Positions 1 through 6,414 of a stretch of DNA of 35,256 nt are shown piece after piece. The stretch is taken from positions 1 through 35,256 of the forward strand of contig MNFB01000023.1 in assembly GCA_001917995.1 (NCBI GenBank), written 5' to 3'. The stretch's first letter is position 1. Each line of letters begins with the position of its first letter. The position numbers and the translations under genes were made by a program. The notes under the pieces are model-generated. The model was given only the letters and a program-made list of their open reading frames with translations, ran no database searches and was not told the DNA's origin. Source of the DNA: Thaumarchaeota archaeon 13_1_40CM_4_38_7. GTDB lineage: Archaea > Thermoproteota > Nitrososphaeria > Nitrososphaerales > Nitrosopumilaceae.

Positions 1-1
1 C

Positions 2-430
2 ATAGACCAAATTGCCAAAGAAGCTGCAGACAGAGCTAATGACAATGTTGATGCGGTTTACATTAGTTGGGACATAGACACATTTGATCCCGCATACGCC
101 CCAGGAACTGGAGAGCCAGAACCCAACGGACTTACCTCTCGGGAAGGAATGAGATTGATGAGGTTATTATCAACCTCATTTGATCCCGGCAAGTTTGCTT
201 TTGACTTGGTAGAAGTAGCCCCAAACTACGACGTAAGCGATGGCAACTCCTACAATGGTGGCATCACTTCTGGCCTTGCAAACCGTTTGATAGTGGAGCT
301 CCTAGCTGGACTGTCCCTTACAAAGAAAGGTCTAATGGAGGGCACTCCAGTAAGACCCAGATCCTATCGTGGCAAGGGAAACACTTACAGCTTCGGTCAC
401 CCCAAGGCCAAGATTCCAAAAAGAAATTGA
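2..430 (+). CDS. speB: Agmatinase / ureohydrolase family, C-terminal part (5' end outside window)
   Basis: The reading frame enters from the left edge, and the visible 142 residues are the C-terminal half of a ureohydrolase. The family signature is present: SWDIDTFDPAYAPGTGEPEP, then GLTSRE. The two Asp of DID are Mn ligands in this family. Ureohydrolases split agmatine to putrescine and urea, or arginine to ornithine and urea. The family's TGxPEPGGLT pattern, here TGEPEPNGLT, fits agmatinase better than arginase, but substrate cannot be settled without the N-terminal half. The tail (SYRGKGNTYSFGHPKAK) is basic. The stop TGA (428-430) overlaps the TTG start of the next gene (427), so the two are probably translated in a coupled way. 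The enzyme is expected to be cytoplasmic. Confidence 0.9.
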   Translation: MDQIAKEAADRANDNVDAVYISWDIDTFDPAYAPGTGEPEPNGLTSREGMRLMRLLSTSFDPGKFAFDLVEVAPNYDVSDGNSYNGGITSGLANRLIVELLAGLSLTKKGLMEGTPVRPRSYRGKGNTYSFGHPKAKIPKRN

Positions 431-849
431 TTAGAATCGATGCCCTGATGGAGGGAGAGCCAGACGTTCCTCCCTCTACCAAACTGTATGAATTCAAAGA
501 TGAGGATGAGGCAATTTTTCGTAATGTTATAGAAATGGTAAAAGACAAACTCTCCAGAAATTTGAAATTAAATACACATGAAGCTTTGTTAGTCTTTTGT
601 GCTTATATAGTAAGTGAAATTCGTTCGGGAAAATCAGAATCACAAATAATAGATAATTCGTCAAAAATTTTGACAAGAGATAATGTTTTGTTCGGAGTTC
701 CGGAAACCTTAAGACAAATTACGTTCAATATTACTGTAGATAATTTGCCAAAAAAGATAATCCGATTCATTGAACCAGTTCCAACTGCGAATTACATAAT
801 GGTAGATCCACGAGCAATTAGGGTAACCAATTGTGAAAAGCAATCGTAA
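427..849 (+). CDS. Urease gamma-subunit-like (UreA family) protein
   Basis: A 140-residue protein whose residues ~20-118 follow the urease gamma subunit pattern: LKLNTHEALL (family LKLNYPEA.AL), then RSGKS, then ILTRDNVLFGVPE (family VLTR..VMEGVPEM), and a final FIEPVP resembling the family's V.DPI. UreA is about 100 residues; this one has roughly 20 extra at each end. UreA is a small structural subunit with no active-site residues; catalysis needs UreC, and neither UreB, UreC nor accessory genes lie in this window. The TTG start at 427 overlaps the agmatinase stop by 4 bases; ATG at 448 is an alternative. Agmatinase releases urea, so the pairing suggests a link to urea handling, but the true role is unknown. 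Similarity is clear by eye; function is inference. Confidence 0.7.
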   Translation: MIRIDALMEGEPDVPPSTKLYEFKDEDEAIFRNVIEMVKDKLSRNLKLNTHEALLVFCAYIVSEIRSGKSESQIIDNSSKILTRDNVLFGVPETLRQITFNITVDNLPKKIIRFIEPVPTANYIMVDPRAIRVTNCEKQS

Positions 850-952
850 AAAGATCTTTGAAAAAATCTGGACTACAATAGCAATTGTAATTATCTCTGG
901 ACTATCTGGAAAAGCTAATTCTTTCGGACTTGATGACCAGAAGAAAGAATAA
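833..952 (+). CDS. Possible small membrane protein, 39 aa
   Basis: A short frame opens with GTG at 833, inside the last 17 bases of the urease-gamma-like gene, and ends with TAA at 950-952. It encodes a basic N-terminus (KSNRKKIFEKIW), one hydrophobic stretch (TTIAIVIISGL) and a polar tail ending DDQKKE, as expected for a single-pass or secreted small protein. There is no obvious ribosome binding site or TATA box of its own; it would be expressed with the upstream pair. It is short enough to be chance. I do not recognise the family. Confidence 0.3.
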   Translation: MKSNRKKIFEKIWTTIAIVIISGLSGKANSFGLDDQKKE

Positions 953-1051
953 TCTGATATGAATTTGAAAGAGACATGCTGGCGCAACCTCAATCATCTT
1001 TTGCAGCACCTCTTTGGTGTACGGTCTATTTTAGTTCCATGAATGGGTAGG

Positions 1052-1140
1052 CGGGTCTAGTGGGATTTGAACCCACGGCATAGGGATTTCCCCGAAAGAT
1101 CATAAGAGTCCCTCGCTCTACCTGGCTGAGCCATAGACCC
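1052..1140 (-). tRNA. tRNA-Lys (CUU anticodon) with a 15-base intron
   Basis: Folds as a standard cloverleaf on the minus strand: acceptor GGGTCTA/TAGACCC with G discriminator, D stem GCTC/GAGC, anticodon stem AGGGA/TCCCT, T arm GTGGG-TTCAAAT-CCCAC. Between the anticodon-stem strands there are 22 bases instead of 7. Removing 15 bases (about 1088-1102) leaves the loop CTCTTAA, anticodon CUU at 1104-1106, for lysine. The insertion is just 3' of base 37, the usual archaeal intron site. Mature length is 74 bases without CCA, which is not encoded. Intron ends could shift by a base or two. Confidence 0.93.
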
Positions 1141-1163
1141 GTAAAATAGCAAACAGAAAGTTC

Positions 1164-1173
1164 GTTATTTAAA
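1164..1173 (-). promoter_or_regulatory. TATA box for tRNA-Lys
   Basis: The minus strand reads TTTAAATAAC about 26 bases before the first base of tRNA-Lys, the spacing expected between an archaeal TATA box and the transcription start. Transcription would then begin at or very near the mature 5' end. No experimental support. Confidence 0.5.
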
Positions 1174-1195
1174 CTTGAGTCAAAAAGAAAGTGAG

Positions 1196-1792
1196 CTAGT
1201 TTTTGATTGTCTCGATTTGGGAATATTTCTCAAGTATTTTTGCTAACACTGTAGAAACTGGAGCGTTATTCATTTTTTCCTTTTCTACCAAAAGTTTTCT
1301 GTACGCATCAAGTGTAATATACACTGGGATTGAACCATTTCCTTCTAGTAATCCTCGCACTCTATACAGAGCAGTTTCCATTCCTTTTTCTGCGGTCTTG
1401 GCAAATTTTATTTTGTTTAAAATTCCACCTAATGGACCAAATGGCATTTCATAGTTTACTGTCATGGTAACACGAGTTAACTTCTCAGCCACCTCTTGAA
1501 ATCCGACTGAAATTTCCCATTTTTTAAATGGTCCTTTTATCATTTTGGCCGCAATTTTTTGTTCTGGTATGTATTCTGTTGTTTCGCAATCCCATTCTAG
1601 TCTTTTGCCATCAAAGTCACCAATCACTCGGAAAGTTGTGCCTACACCCATTCCGGCTTTTATATCCATGGGAACTATTGTCATTCCTACGCGCTCTTCA
1701 AATTGGTCAGAAATGTGTTCTGGCCTTGCAAAATATGTGAAAACATTTACAGTTTTTTCTTTGATGTCAATTGTTTTGCTAACAATAGTCAT
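1196..1792 (-). CDS. SRPBCC (START-like) protein with a ribbon-helix-helix-like C-terminal tail
   Basis: 198 residues. Residues ~1-150 look like a START/polyketide-cyclase (SRPBCC) fold: a starting beta strand (TIVSKTIDIKEKTVNVFTYF) with the usual helix and 'ARPEHISDQFEERV' segment, a central W (LEWDCETTEYIPEQKIAAKM), and a long C-terminal helix (AEKGMETALYRVRGLLEG). Such domains bind hydrophobic ligands; the ligand here is unknown. Residues ~152-190 add a segment beginning IPVYITLDAYRKLLVEKE and ending VSTVLAKILEKY, which matches the strand-helix-helix pattern of MetJ/Arc DNA-binding proteins. No signal peptide, so cytoplasmic. It is transcribed divergently from the next gene, with its own TATA-like box. 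Domain assignment is by pattern. Confidence 0.7.
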   Translation of the reverse strand: MTIVSKTIDIKEKTVNVFTYFARPEHISDQFEERVGMTIVPMDIKAGMGVGTTFRVIGDFDGKRLEWDCETTEYIPEQKIAAKMIKGPFKKWEISVGFQEVAEKLTRVTMTVNYEMPFGPLGGILNKIKFAKTAEKGMETALYRVRGLLEGNGSIPVYITLDAYRKLLVEKEKMNNAPVSTVLAKILEKYSQIETIKN

Positions 1793-1816
1793 ACATTGGC
1801 CATACTTTTCGGACTT

Positions 1817-1826
1817 GATTTAAAGC
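1817..1826 (-). promoter_or_regulatory. TATA box for the SRPBCC gene
   Basis: The minus strand reads GCTTTAAATC, centred about 29 bases before the ATG at 1792. This supports a leaderless or very short-leader transcript and that ATG as the start. Confidence 0.45.
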
Positions 1827-1859
1827 TTTTGCTAATTTTCAGGGATCGAATAGTTGTAA

Positions 1860-1868
1860 TAATATATT
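1860..1868 (+). promoter_or_regulatory. TATA box for the secreted membrane protein gene
   Basis: TAATATATT lies about 27 bases before the ATG at 1891. Together with the opposite-strand box at 1817-1826 it makes a compact divergent promoter region of about 100 bases. Confidence 0.45.
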
Positions 1869-1890
1869 AAAGAAAAACCATTACAAGTCA

Positions 1891-2445
1891 ATGATTAATT
1901 TACATTTATCATTTTTTTTGGCAATTGGGCTATTGTTATTTCCTGCAATTAATTATGCCAGTGCTCATGAGAATCTTAATTCTGGTGATGAAACCTTGGG
2001 AAACTATGAAGTTCAAATTGCTACTGATCCAGAGATACCATCTGCTAATCAACCCTTCAAATTAACCTTCAGAGTATTGAATCACCAATCATCTTCCAAT
2101 ATTCTAAATTCGTTGAATACTCAAGTAAGTGAGGTTGACCACTTTAGAATGGGCGTACGAATTTACTATAATGATAATCTTGTTGGTACAGTTCCTGTAC
2201 AAAGCTTTGATGGAGGAGAATGGTCCACATCATATGTATTTCATGAGTCAGGAAACCACATCGTTAATGTTGATCTGTATGATGTAGGACCAAATGGTAA
2301 AACGTTAACGTATACCTTCAATGTCAGTGTTTTAAACATATTTGGTCCGATGTTCCAATACATAATTTCAGCTGGTGGTATTGGGTGCTTTGTGATATTG
2401 GGCTGGATACTAGTAACCAGAAAGAAAGTAAAATCTAAGCACTAG
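1891..2445 (+). CDS. Secreted, C-terminally membrane-anchored protein with an Ig/YtkA-like domain
   Basis: 184 residues. The N-terminus is a signal peptide (hydrophobic LSFFLAIGLLLFPAI, probable cleavage after NYASA). The middle ~110 residues are beta-rich, with YEVQIATDPEIPSANQPF (a beta-sandwich entry also seen in YtkA-like proteins), LTFRVLN, and HESGNHIVNVDLYD near the end. Residues ~150-176 form one membrane helix (FQYIISAGGIGCFVILGWIL) followed by a basic tail (TRKKVKSKH), so the domain should face outside. It converges on the heme A synthase gene with an 11-base overlap and sits beside the oxidase operon, so a role in copper handling or oxidase assembly is conceivable. That is inference; the domain lacks a clear metal motif apart from scattered His. 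Confidence 0.65.
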   Translation: MINLHLSFFLAIGLLLFPAINYASAHENLNSGDETLGNYEVQIATDPEIPSANQPFKLTFRVLNHQSSSNILNSLNTQVSEVDHFRMGVRIYYNDNLVGTVPVQSFDGGEWSTSYVFHESGNHIVNVDLYDVGPNGKTLTYTFNVSVLNIFGPMFQYIISAGGIGCFVILGWILVTRKKVKSKH

Positions 2446-2884
2446 TTTTAATCGTTGCCCCGTGAGACAATCTAAATGCAAAGATTACTGTAAGTAAAGT
2501 CATAGCAAACAATAGTATTCCTACACCATTATGAATTGCGACTATTACGGCATGAAGTTTTGTATCAATCACTATTGCGCCAAGAGCAATCTGTGATACG
2601 GCAAAAACTCCTGCCAAAGTTCCTGTTATTCTAATTTTTGTGTGCGAACCCTGTACTTTCCAGCTAGCTATGGCAGTAGCTACAATCAAAACTCCTGTAG
2701 ACGCTGCAATCAACCTGTGAATCCACTCTGTTAGATATTCTTCTGATGGAAGAATTCCACTAGGGCATAGGGGCCAGTCTGGACATGATAATCCTTGTCC
2801 ACTTGCTTGAAGATATCCACCGATGAACATTAGTGAATACAAAACTACGAGGGACGACAGAGCTAGATATTTGAAATACATCAT
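2435..2884 (-). CDS. ctaA: Heme A synthase, compact archaeal CtaA/COX15 type
   Basis: CtaA/COX15 converts heme O to heme A for the terminal oxidase. The protein is 149 residues from the ATG at 2884 with about four membrane helices, half the length of the usual eight-helix enzyme. Signature motifs: GLSCPDWPLCPSG near residue 35, EWIHRLIA, and a later helix pair with HAVIVAIHN; the His would bind heme. Compact four-helix enzymes of this kind are known from Aeropyrum. The start is chosen because ATG overlaps the stop of the cupredoxin gene (TAATG), making a coupled operon; the frame is open further upstream, but that would overlap the neighbour. It is the last gene of the oxidase operon. Confidence 0.88.
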   Translation of the reverse strand: MMYFKYLALSSLVVLYSLMFIGGYLQASGQGLSCPDWPLCPSGILPSEEYLTEWIHRLIAASTGVLIVATAIASWKVQGSHTKIRITGTLAGVFAVSQIALGAIVIDTKLHAVIVAIHNGVGILLFAMTLLTVIFAFRLSHGATIKTSA

Positions 2885-3864
2885 TACTCGACTATAAAGT
2901 TCCCATCCATTCCAAGTGCTGCATGCCCTGGAACTGTACAAATGTAATGATAAGTTCCTGAAGCACCAGCTACAAACGTAACATCGCCTGATTCATTTGG
3001 TTTTAGTGGATTGTCTGGACTCTTGATTGCTGAGTTCCACAATATTGCAGACGAGTTGTCTGGATCTACCACTACACCAAATGAATGGAATGATTTACTA
3101 TCATTTTTGATGTGAATTGTAACAGTGTCACCTGATTTGACTTTGATATCAGGGTTGTGACCTGTTTGTCCTGGTAATGCGTTAAATGCATATTGTTTAA
3201 AGTCAGAGCTCATAACAAAGCTGAGTGTAAATTCTACTTTGTTTCCTGTCGGTTTCACTTCTGCACTAGATGGTTGTTCTGCTCCACCAGATGGAGCAAC
3301 CTCTATCTTTCCTTCCATCCCAAGTTCTCTATGACCTGGAACTGCACAAATGTAATAGTACTCACCTGGCTGAGAAGGTACAAATGTTGCCTGACCTGAT
3401 GCACCAGGTTTCATTGGATTGTCTGCAGTGCCTATAGTGGTTCCCTCAATTGCCGGGCCTGGTCCTTCCTTCGAGTCCGTAACTGCAAACGCATGGAATG
3501 ATTTGCCTCCATTTGTTACATCAAAGACAAGCTTGTCTCCTGCATTTGCGTGAATCTCCGGATTATTATCGGGTCCTGATATAGCATTAAATGCATATGT
3601 CTTAAAATCAGATGATTCTACGAATTTTAGTGACACGTTTATTGTTTTCCCACCAGGTGGCGGCGGAGGTGGTGGTTGACCACCGGGTGTTATAAGTCCC
3701 TCCTGAATCTTTCCTGCCATTGGAAGGTACGAGTTCCAGTAATCATAATGAGTGAAAAAAATTACGGCTCCGACGACCTGAATTCCTATGATAATTGCAA
3801 GCATTTTAGCCAATCTTCTAGGGGATGTCCTGGGGATTGGCTCTTCGTGTTCATTATGGCTCAT
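2884..3864 (-). CDS. Membrane-anchored protein with two cupredoxin (plastocyanin-like) domains
   Basis: 326 residues: a short cytoplasmic N-terminus, one membrane helix (~residues 20-38, MLAIIIGIQVVGAVIFF), a seven-proline stretch near 64-70, then two type-1 copper domains outside the membrane (~73-190 and ~210-326). Each keeps a complete copper site: SFHAF ... YICAVPGHRELGM in the first and SFHSF ... YICTVPGHAALGM in the second (His, Cys, His, Met). Blue copper proteins carry electrons between respiratory complexes in these organisms in place of cytochrome c. Placement between CoxI (one base gap) and heme A synthase (one base overlap) suggests it feeds electrons to this oxidase. Confidence 0.9.
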   Translation of the reverse strand: MSHNEHEEPIPRTSPRRLAKMLAIIIGIQVVGAVIFFTHYDYWNSYLPMAGKIQEGLITPGGQPPPPPPPGGKTINVSLKFVESSDFKTYAFNAISGPDNNPEIHANAGDKLVFDVTNGGKSFHAFAVTDSKEGPGPAIEGTTIGTADNPMKPGASGQATFVPSQPGEYYYICAVPGHRELGMEGKIEVAPSGGAEQPSSAEVKPTGNKVEFTLSFVMSSDFKQYAFNALPGQTGHNPDIKVKSGDTVTIHIKNDSKSFHSFGVVVDPDNSSAILWNSAIKSPDNPLKPNESGDVTFVAGASGTYHYICTVPGHAALGMDGNFIVE

Positions 3865-3865
3865 A

Positions 3866-5410
3866 TCAATATCCTGTGTGATGGGTTGGGTTCTTTGCTT
3901 GGTATGGATAATAGTATTTTCCGCCTAGTCCAAATGGATCGTCCATGTTTGCTTCTTTGCCCTTTGCAACACTGTATATCAAATTGGCCAAGAAGAATAC
4001 AAATGAACCACCTAGTATCCACGCACCAACAGTTGCAATCTGGTTTAGTTCTACCCAAGATGTGTATTCTGCTGGATAATCGTAAATTCTTCTTGCCATG
4101 CCTTCAAGCCCAAGCAAATGTTGTGTGAAAAATACTTGAACTGTTCCCCACATCATTCCTACGAAATGAATGTTTGCAAGCTTTTCACTGTACATTCTTC
4201 CAGTGATAAATGGGAACATGTAGTACGCCATGGCAACAAATCCAAATGCAATTGTACCTGTCAAGAACAAGTGCATGTGTCCTACTACCCAGTAAGTTCC
4301 ATGAGTGATAAAGTCAAGCGGCATCGCTGAGTTTAAAACACCGCCTGCGCCGGCAGAGAAGAACAGAGCAATTCCACCAACTGCAAATTTCATCGGTGCA
4401 GCAAATCTAATTCTACCTCCCCACATTGTAGCTAGGAAATTGAATACATGCATGCCAGATGCTGGTACTGCAGCCAAAGTTCCAATCATAAATACCACCT
4501 TTGTTGTAAAATCCATTCCTGTAGAGTACATGTGATGACCCCAAGAAGCAAAACCAATCAATCCAAGCATTACAAACGCAAAGATTCCACTTGCCTGACT
4601 GAACAATGGTTTTCTTGAGAATCTTGGAATCAATTCATACATCATTCCAATTGCTGGTAGCAGGAAGATGTATACTTCTGGATGGAATGTGAACCAGAAC
4701 AAGTGAAGATATGCAATTGGATCTCCACCTGCCGAAGGATTGAAGAAACCTGAAACTCCAAGTCTGTCTGTAAGTAACATAATAAGCGAAGCAGCATACG
4801 AAGGCATGGCAACAAGTGTCATCAAAGAAACAGTAAGTATTGACCACGCAAAGAGCGGAACTTGGCGCAGTGGAAGGTCGGGGTGTTTGCATTTGAGTAT
4901 GGTTACGACAAAGTTAATCGATGACAATATAGACGATATACCAAGTATCTTCAATCCAAATATCATCATATCAGCAGCAGGTCCTGGCGCTCTGATAACT
5001 GAATATGGCGCATATGAAACCCACGAAGTATCCGAAAATCCAAGCCAAAGCAGTGCTCCTCCAATTGGGTTCATCCAAAATGCTACAGCATTCAGTTTTG
5101 GATACGCCATGTCTTTGTATCTTACCATTATTGGAACCAGATAATTTCCAATGCCAGCTGCAAATGGAAGGGCAAACAAGAAAAGCATCGTAAGGCCATG
5201 AACCGTAAATATTCTGTTAAATGTTGCAGGATCCGAAATGAGAATTCCTTGACCTGGGAAGAACAAATGTGTTCTTATCATAAGAGCCAAGACTCCTGCC
5301 ATAAACAAAAATGCAAGACCTGTTATGGTATAAAGCAGAGCCACATCTGTGTGATGTGTTGAAAACATTATTTGCCAAACTGGGCGAGGTTTTCTAAGCT
5401 CTAATACCAT
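3866..5410 (-). CDS. coxA: Heme-copper oxidase subunit I (A-type)
   Basis: 514 residues, about 12 membrane helices; reduces O2 to water and pumps protons. Visible key residues: H71 (VHGLTM, low-spin heme), H243-P-E-V-Y247 (CuB ligand, proton-relay Glu, cross-linked Tyr), H292-H293 (GHHMY, CuB), H378 and H380 (GHMHLF, heme a3 and heme a). D-channel residues look conserved: N89 (GNYLVP), D100 (DMAYP), N107. At the position of the K-channel Lys (family GIKVFSW) it reads GMHVFNF, so His replaces Lys. It is the third gene of the leftward operon: CoxII parts upstream (58-base gap), cupredoxin one base downstream. No subunit III gene is present in the window. Confidence 0.96.
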   Translation of the reverse strand: MVLELRKPRPVWQIMFSTHHTDVALLYTITGLAFLFMAGVLALMIRTHLFFPGQGILISDPATFNRIFTVHGLTMLFLFALPFAAGIGNYLVPIMVRYKDMAYPKLNAVAFWMNPIGGALLWLGFSDTSWVSYAPYSVIRAPGPAADMMIFGLKILGISSILSSINFVVTILKCKHPDLPLRQVPLFAWSILTVSLMTLVAMPSYAASLIMLLTDRLGVSGFFNPSAGGDPIAYLHLFWFTFHPEVYIFLLPAIGMMYELIPRFSRKPLFSQASGIFAFVMLGLIGFASWGHHMYSTGMDFTTKVVFMIGTLAAVPASGMHVFNFLATMWGGRIRFAAPMKFAVGGIALFFSAGAGGVLNSAMPLDFITHGTYWVVGHMHLFLTGTIAFGFVAMAYYMFPFITGRMYSEKLANIHFVGMMWGTVQVFFTQHLLGLEGMARRIYDYPAEYTSWVELNQIATVGAWILGGSFVFFLANLIYSVAKGKEANMDDPFGLGGKYYYPYQAKNPTHHTGY

Positions 5411-5468
5411 GTAACTCCCTCTATATTTTCAAATGTTTTTAATGGACATAAAATGTTTTTGTTCATTA

Positions 5469-5894
5469 TCAAGACTTGCTCTCCTCTACTACTAGTGTAC
5501 CCCTCATCTGATAGTGTCCAATACCACAATATTCCCTGCATTGGATTGGAAATTCTCCAGTCTGTTCTGGTGAAAACCATGCGTGGTTTACATGACCTGG
5601 AACTGCATCTTCGAACACTACGTAATCAGGAATGTTAAACGAGTGCATCACATCTTTTGCATAGATCTCAAATTTGTATGCGTGACCTTTTTGGAGATGT
5701 AGTGTAATCTTTTCCTTTGTTCCATCTGGATGCTCAAAGCTCCAGAACCATTGTTGCCCTGTTACCTTGATAGTTTCAGCATCAGCAGGAATTTCTTCCA
5801 CTGCTTTTTGAACTATCCAAGAGTCTACACCAACATAGAATAATATTGCAATAACTATACCGACAAATACCCACTCGGCTGTATCGTGACCCAT
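5469..5894 (-). CDS. coxB: Cytochrome oxidase subunit II, C-terminal part with CuA site
   Basis: 141 residues. One membrane helix (AEWVFVGIVIAILFYVGV, the equivalent of CoxII helix 2), then IKVTGQQWFWSFEHPDG (the aromatic electron-entry motif) and a full CuA site: DVMHSF, then QCREYCGIGHYQM, giving His, two Cys, Glu, His and Met. The CuA domain faces outside and takes electrons from the cupredoxin. The normal first helix of CoxII is missing here but is encoded immediately upstream in the same frame, separated by one TAG codon (see next gene). The start ATG directly follows that stop (TAGATG). Confidence 0.95.
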   Translation of the reverse strand: MGHDTAEWVFVGIVIAILFYVGVDSWIVQKAVEEIPADAETIKVTGQQWFWSFEHPDGTKEKITLHLQKGHAYKFEIYAKDVMHSFNIPDYVVFEDAVPGHVNHAWFSPEQTGEFPIQCREYCGIGHYQMRGTLVVEESKS

Positions 5895-6227
5895 CTAATG
5901 TCCTCCTTCTTCATATGTTCCCGTTGTAGGATCATCAAATTTTTCCCATCTTGTGGGAGTTTTATTCTTTGGATTTGACTCACGGAATCTCCAGACAAGC
6001 CAAATCATTGTACCAGATACAATAGCACCAACTACAAATGCGGCTGTTGTCATCCTAAAGAACTCGTTCCAAACCTCTGCTCTCAAGTTTATGTATTGTT
6101 TTTCTGAGGTTTTCTGCCCCAACTGAGCATTTGCAAAGTGTATTTGCGGAAAGAGAGCCAAAACAACTAGTGTAACAACTGAGACAACAATGATAGTCTT
6201 CATTTGCTGATTTGACGTGGTCCCCAT
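5895..6227 (-). CDS. N-terminal part of cytochrome oxidase subunit II (signal peptide and first membrane helix)
   Basis: 110 residues. Signal peptide (TIIVVSVVTLVVLALFP, cleavage probably near FANAQ), a short outer segment, then a membrane helix AAFVVGAIVSGTMIWLVWRF followed by the RES.. loop, as in helix 1 of normal CoxII. Its TAG stop at 5897-5895 is followed without a gap by the ATG of the CuA-bearing gene, and both frames coincide, so the pair reads as one CoxII interrupted by a single stop in the loop between its two helices. Either the subunit is made as two chains or the stop is sometimes read through. First gene of the cox operon. Identification as CoxII helix 1 is by position and layout rather than strong motif. 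Confidence 0.75.
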   Translation of the reverse strand: MGTTSNQQMKTIIVVSVVTLVVLALFPQIHFANAQLGQKTSEKQYINLRAEVWNEFFRMTTAAFVVGAIVSGTMIWLVWRFRESNPKNKTPTRWEKFDDPTTGTYEEGGH

Positions 6228-6360
6228 TTTCTATTTAAGCGTTTTGAAGATTGTCATGATCGATAGATATTTCTAAATGAAATTTTGATTAGTTTTTCAC
6301 TTAAGCTTGATGTTTATGAAAGTATGATTCTAATTTTTAGAATAACTTACGTTATCTGAT

Positions 6361-6394
6361 TTTTTTTAAAAAAAGGAAAAAAAGGGAAAGTTAG
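6361..6394 (-). terminator. T-rich terminator of the S-layer gene
   Basis: Starting about 20 bases after the S-layer stop, the minus strand has three T-rich runs in a row (CTTTCCCTTTTTTTCCTTTT and on), without a strong hairpin. Archaeal RNA polymerase terminates at such oligo-T tracts. It separates the S-layer unit from the cox operon promoter region at 6228-6360. Confidence 0.55.
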
Positions 6395-6414
6395 ATTTTG
6401 TTTTCTGTACTAGT

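Noticed and set aside
2885-2941. Longer N-terminus for heme A synthase
   Set aside because: The 19 extra residues are encoded within the cupredoxin C-terminus in another frame and are polar; ATG 2884 overlapping the stop is the better start.
5895-5897. TAG as a pyrrolysine codon in CoxII
   Set aside because: No pyl genes are seen here, the phylum is not known to use pyrrolysine, and TAG is followed directly by ATG, which favours a split gene.
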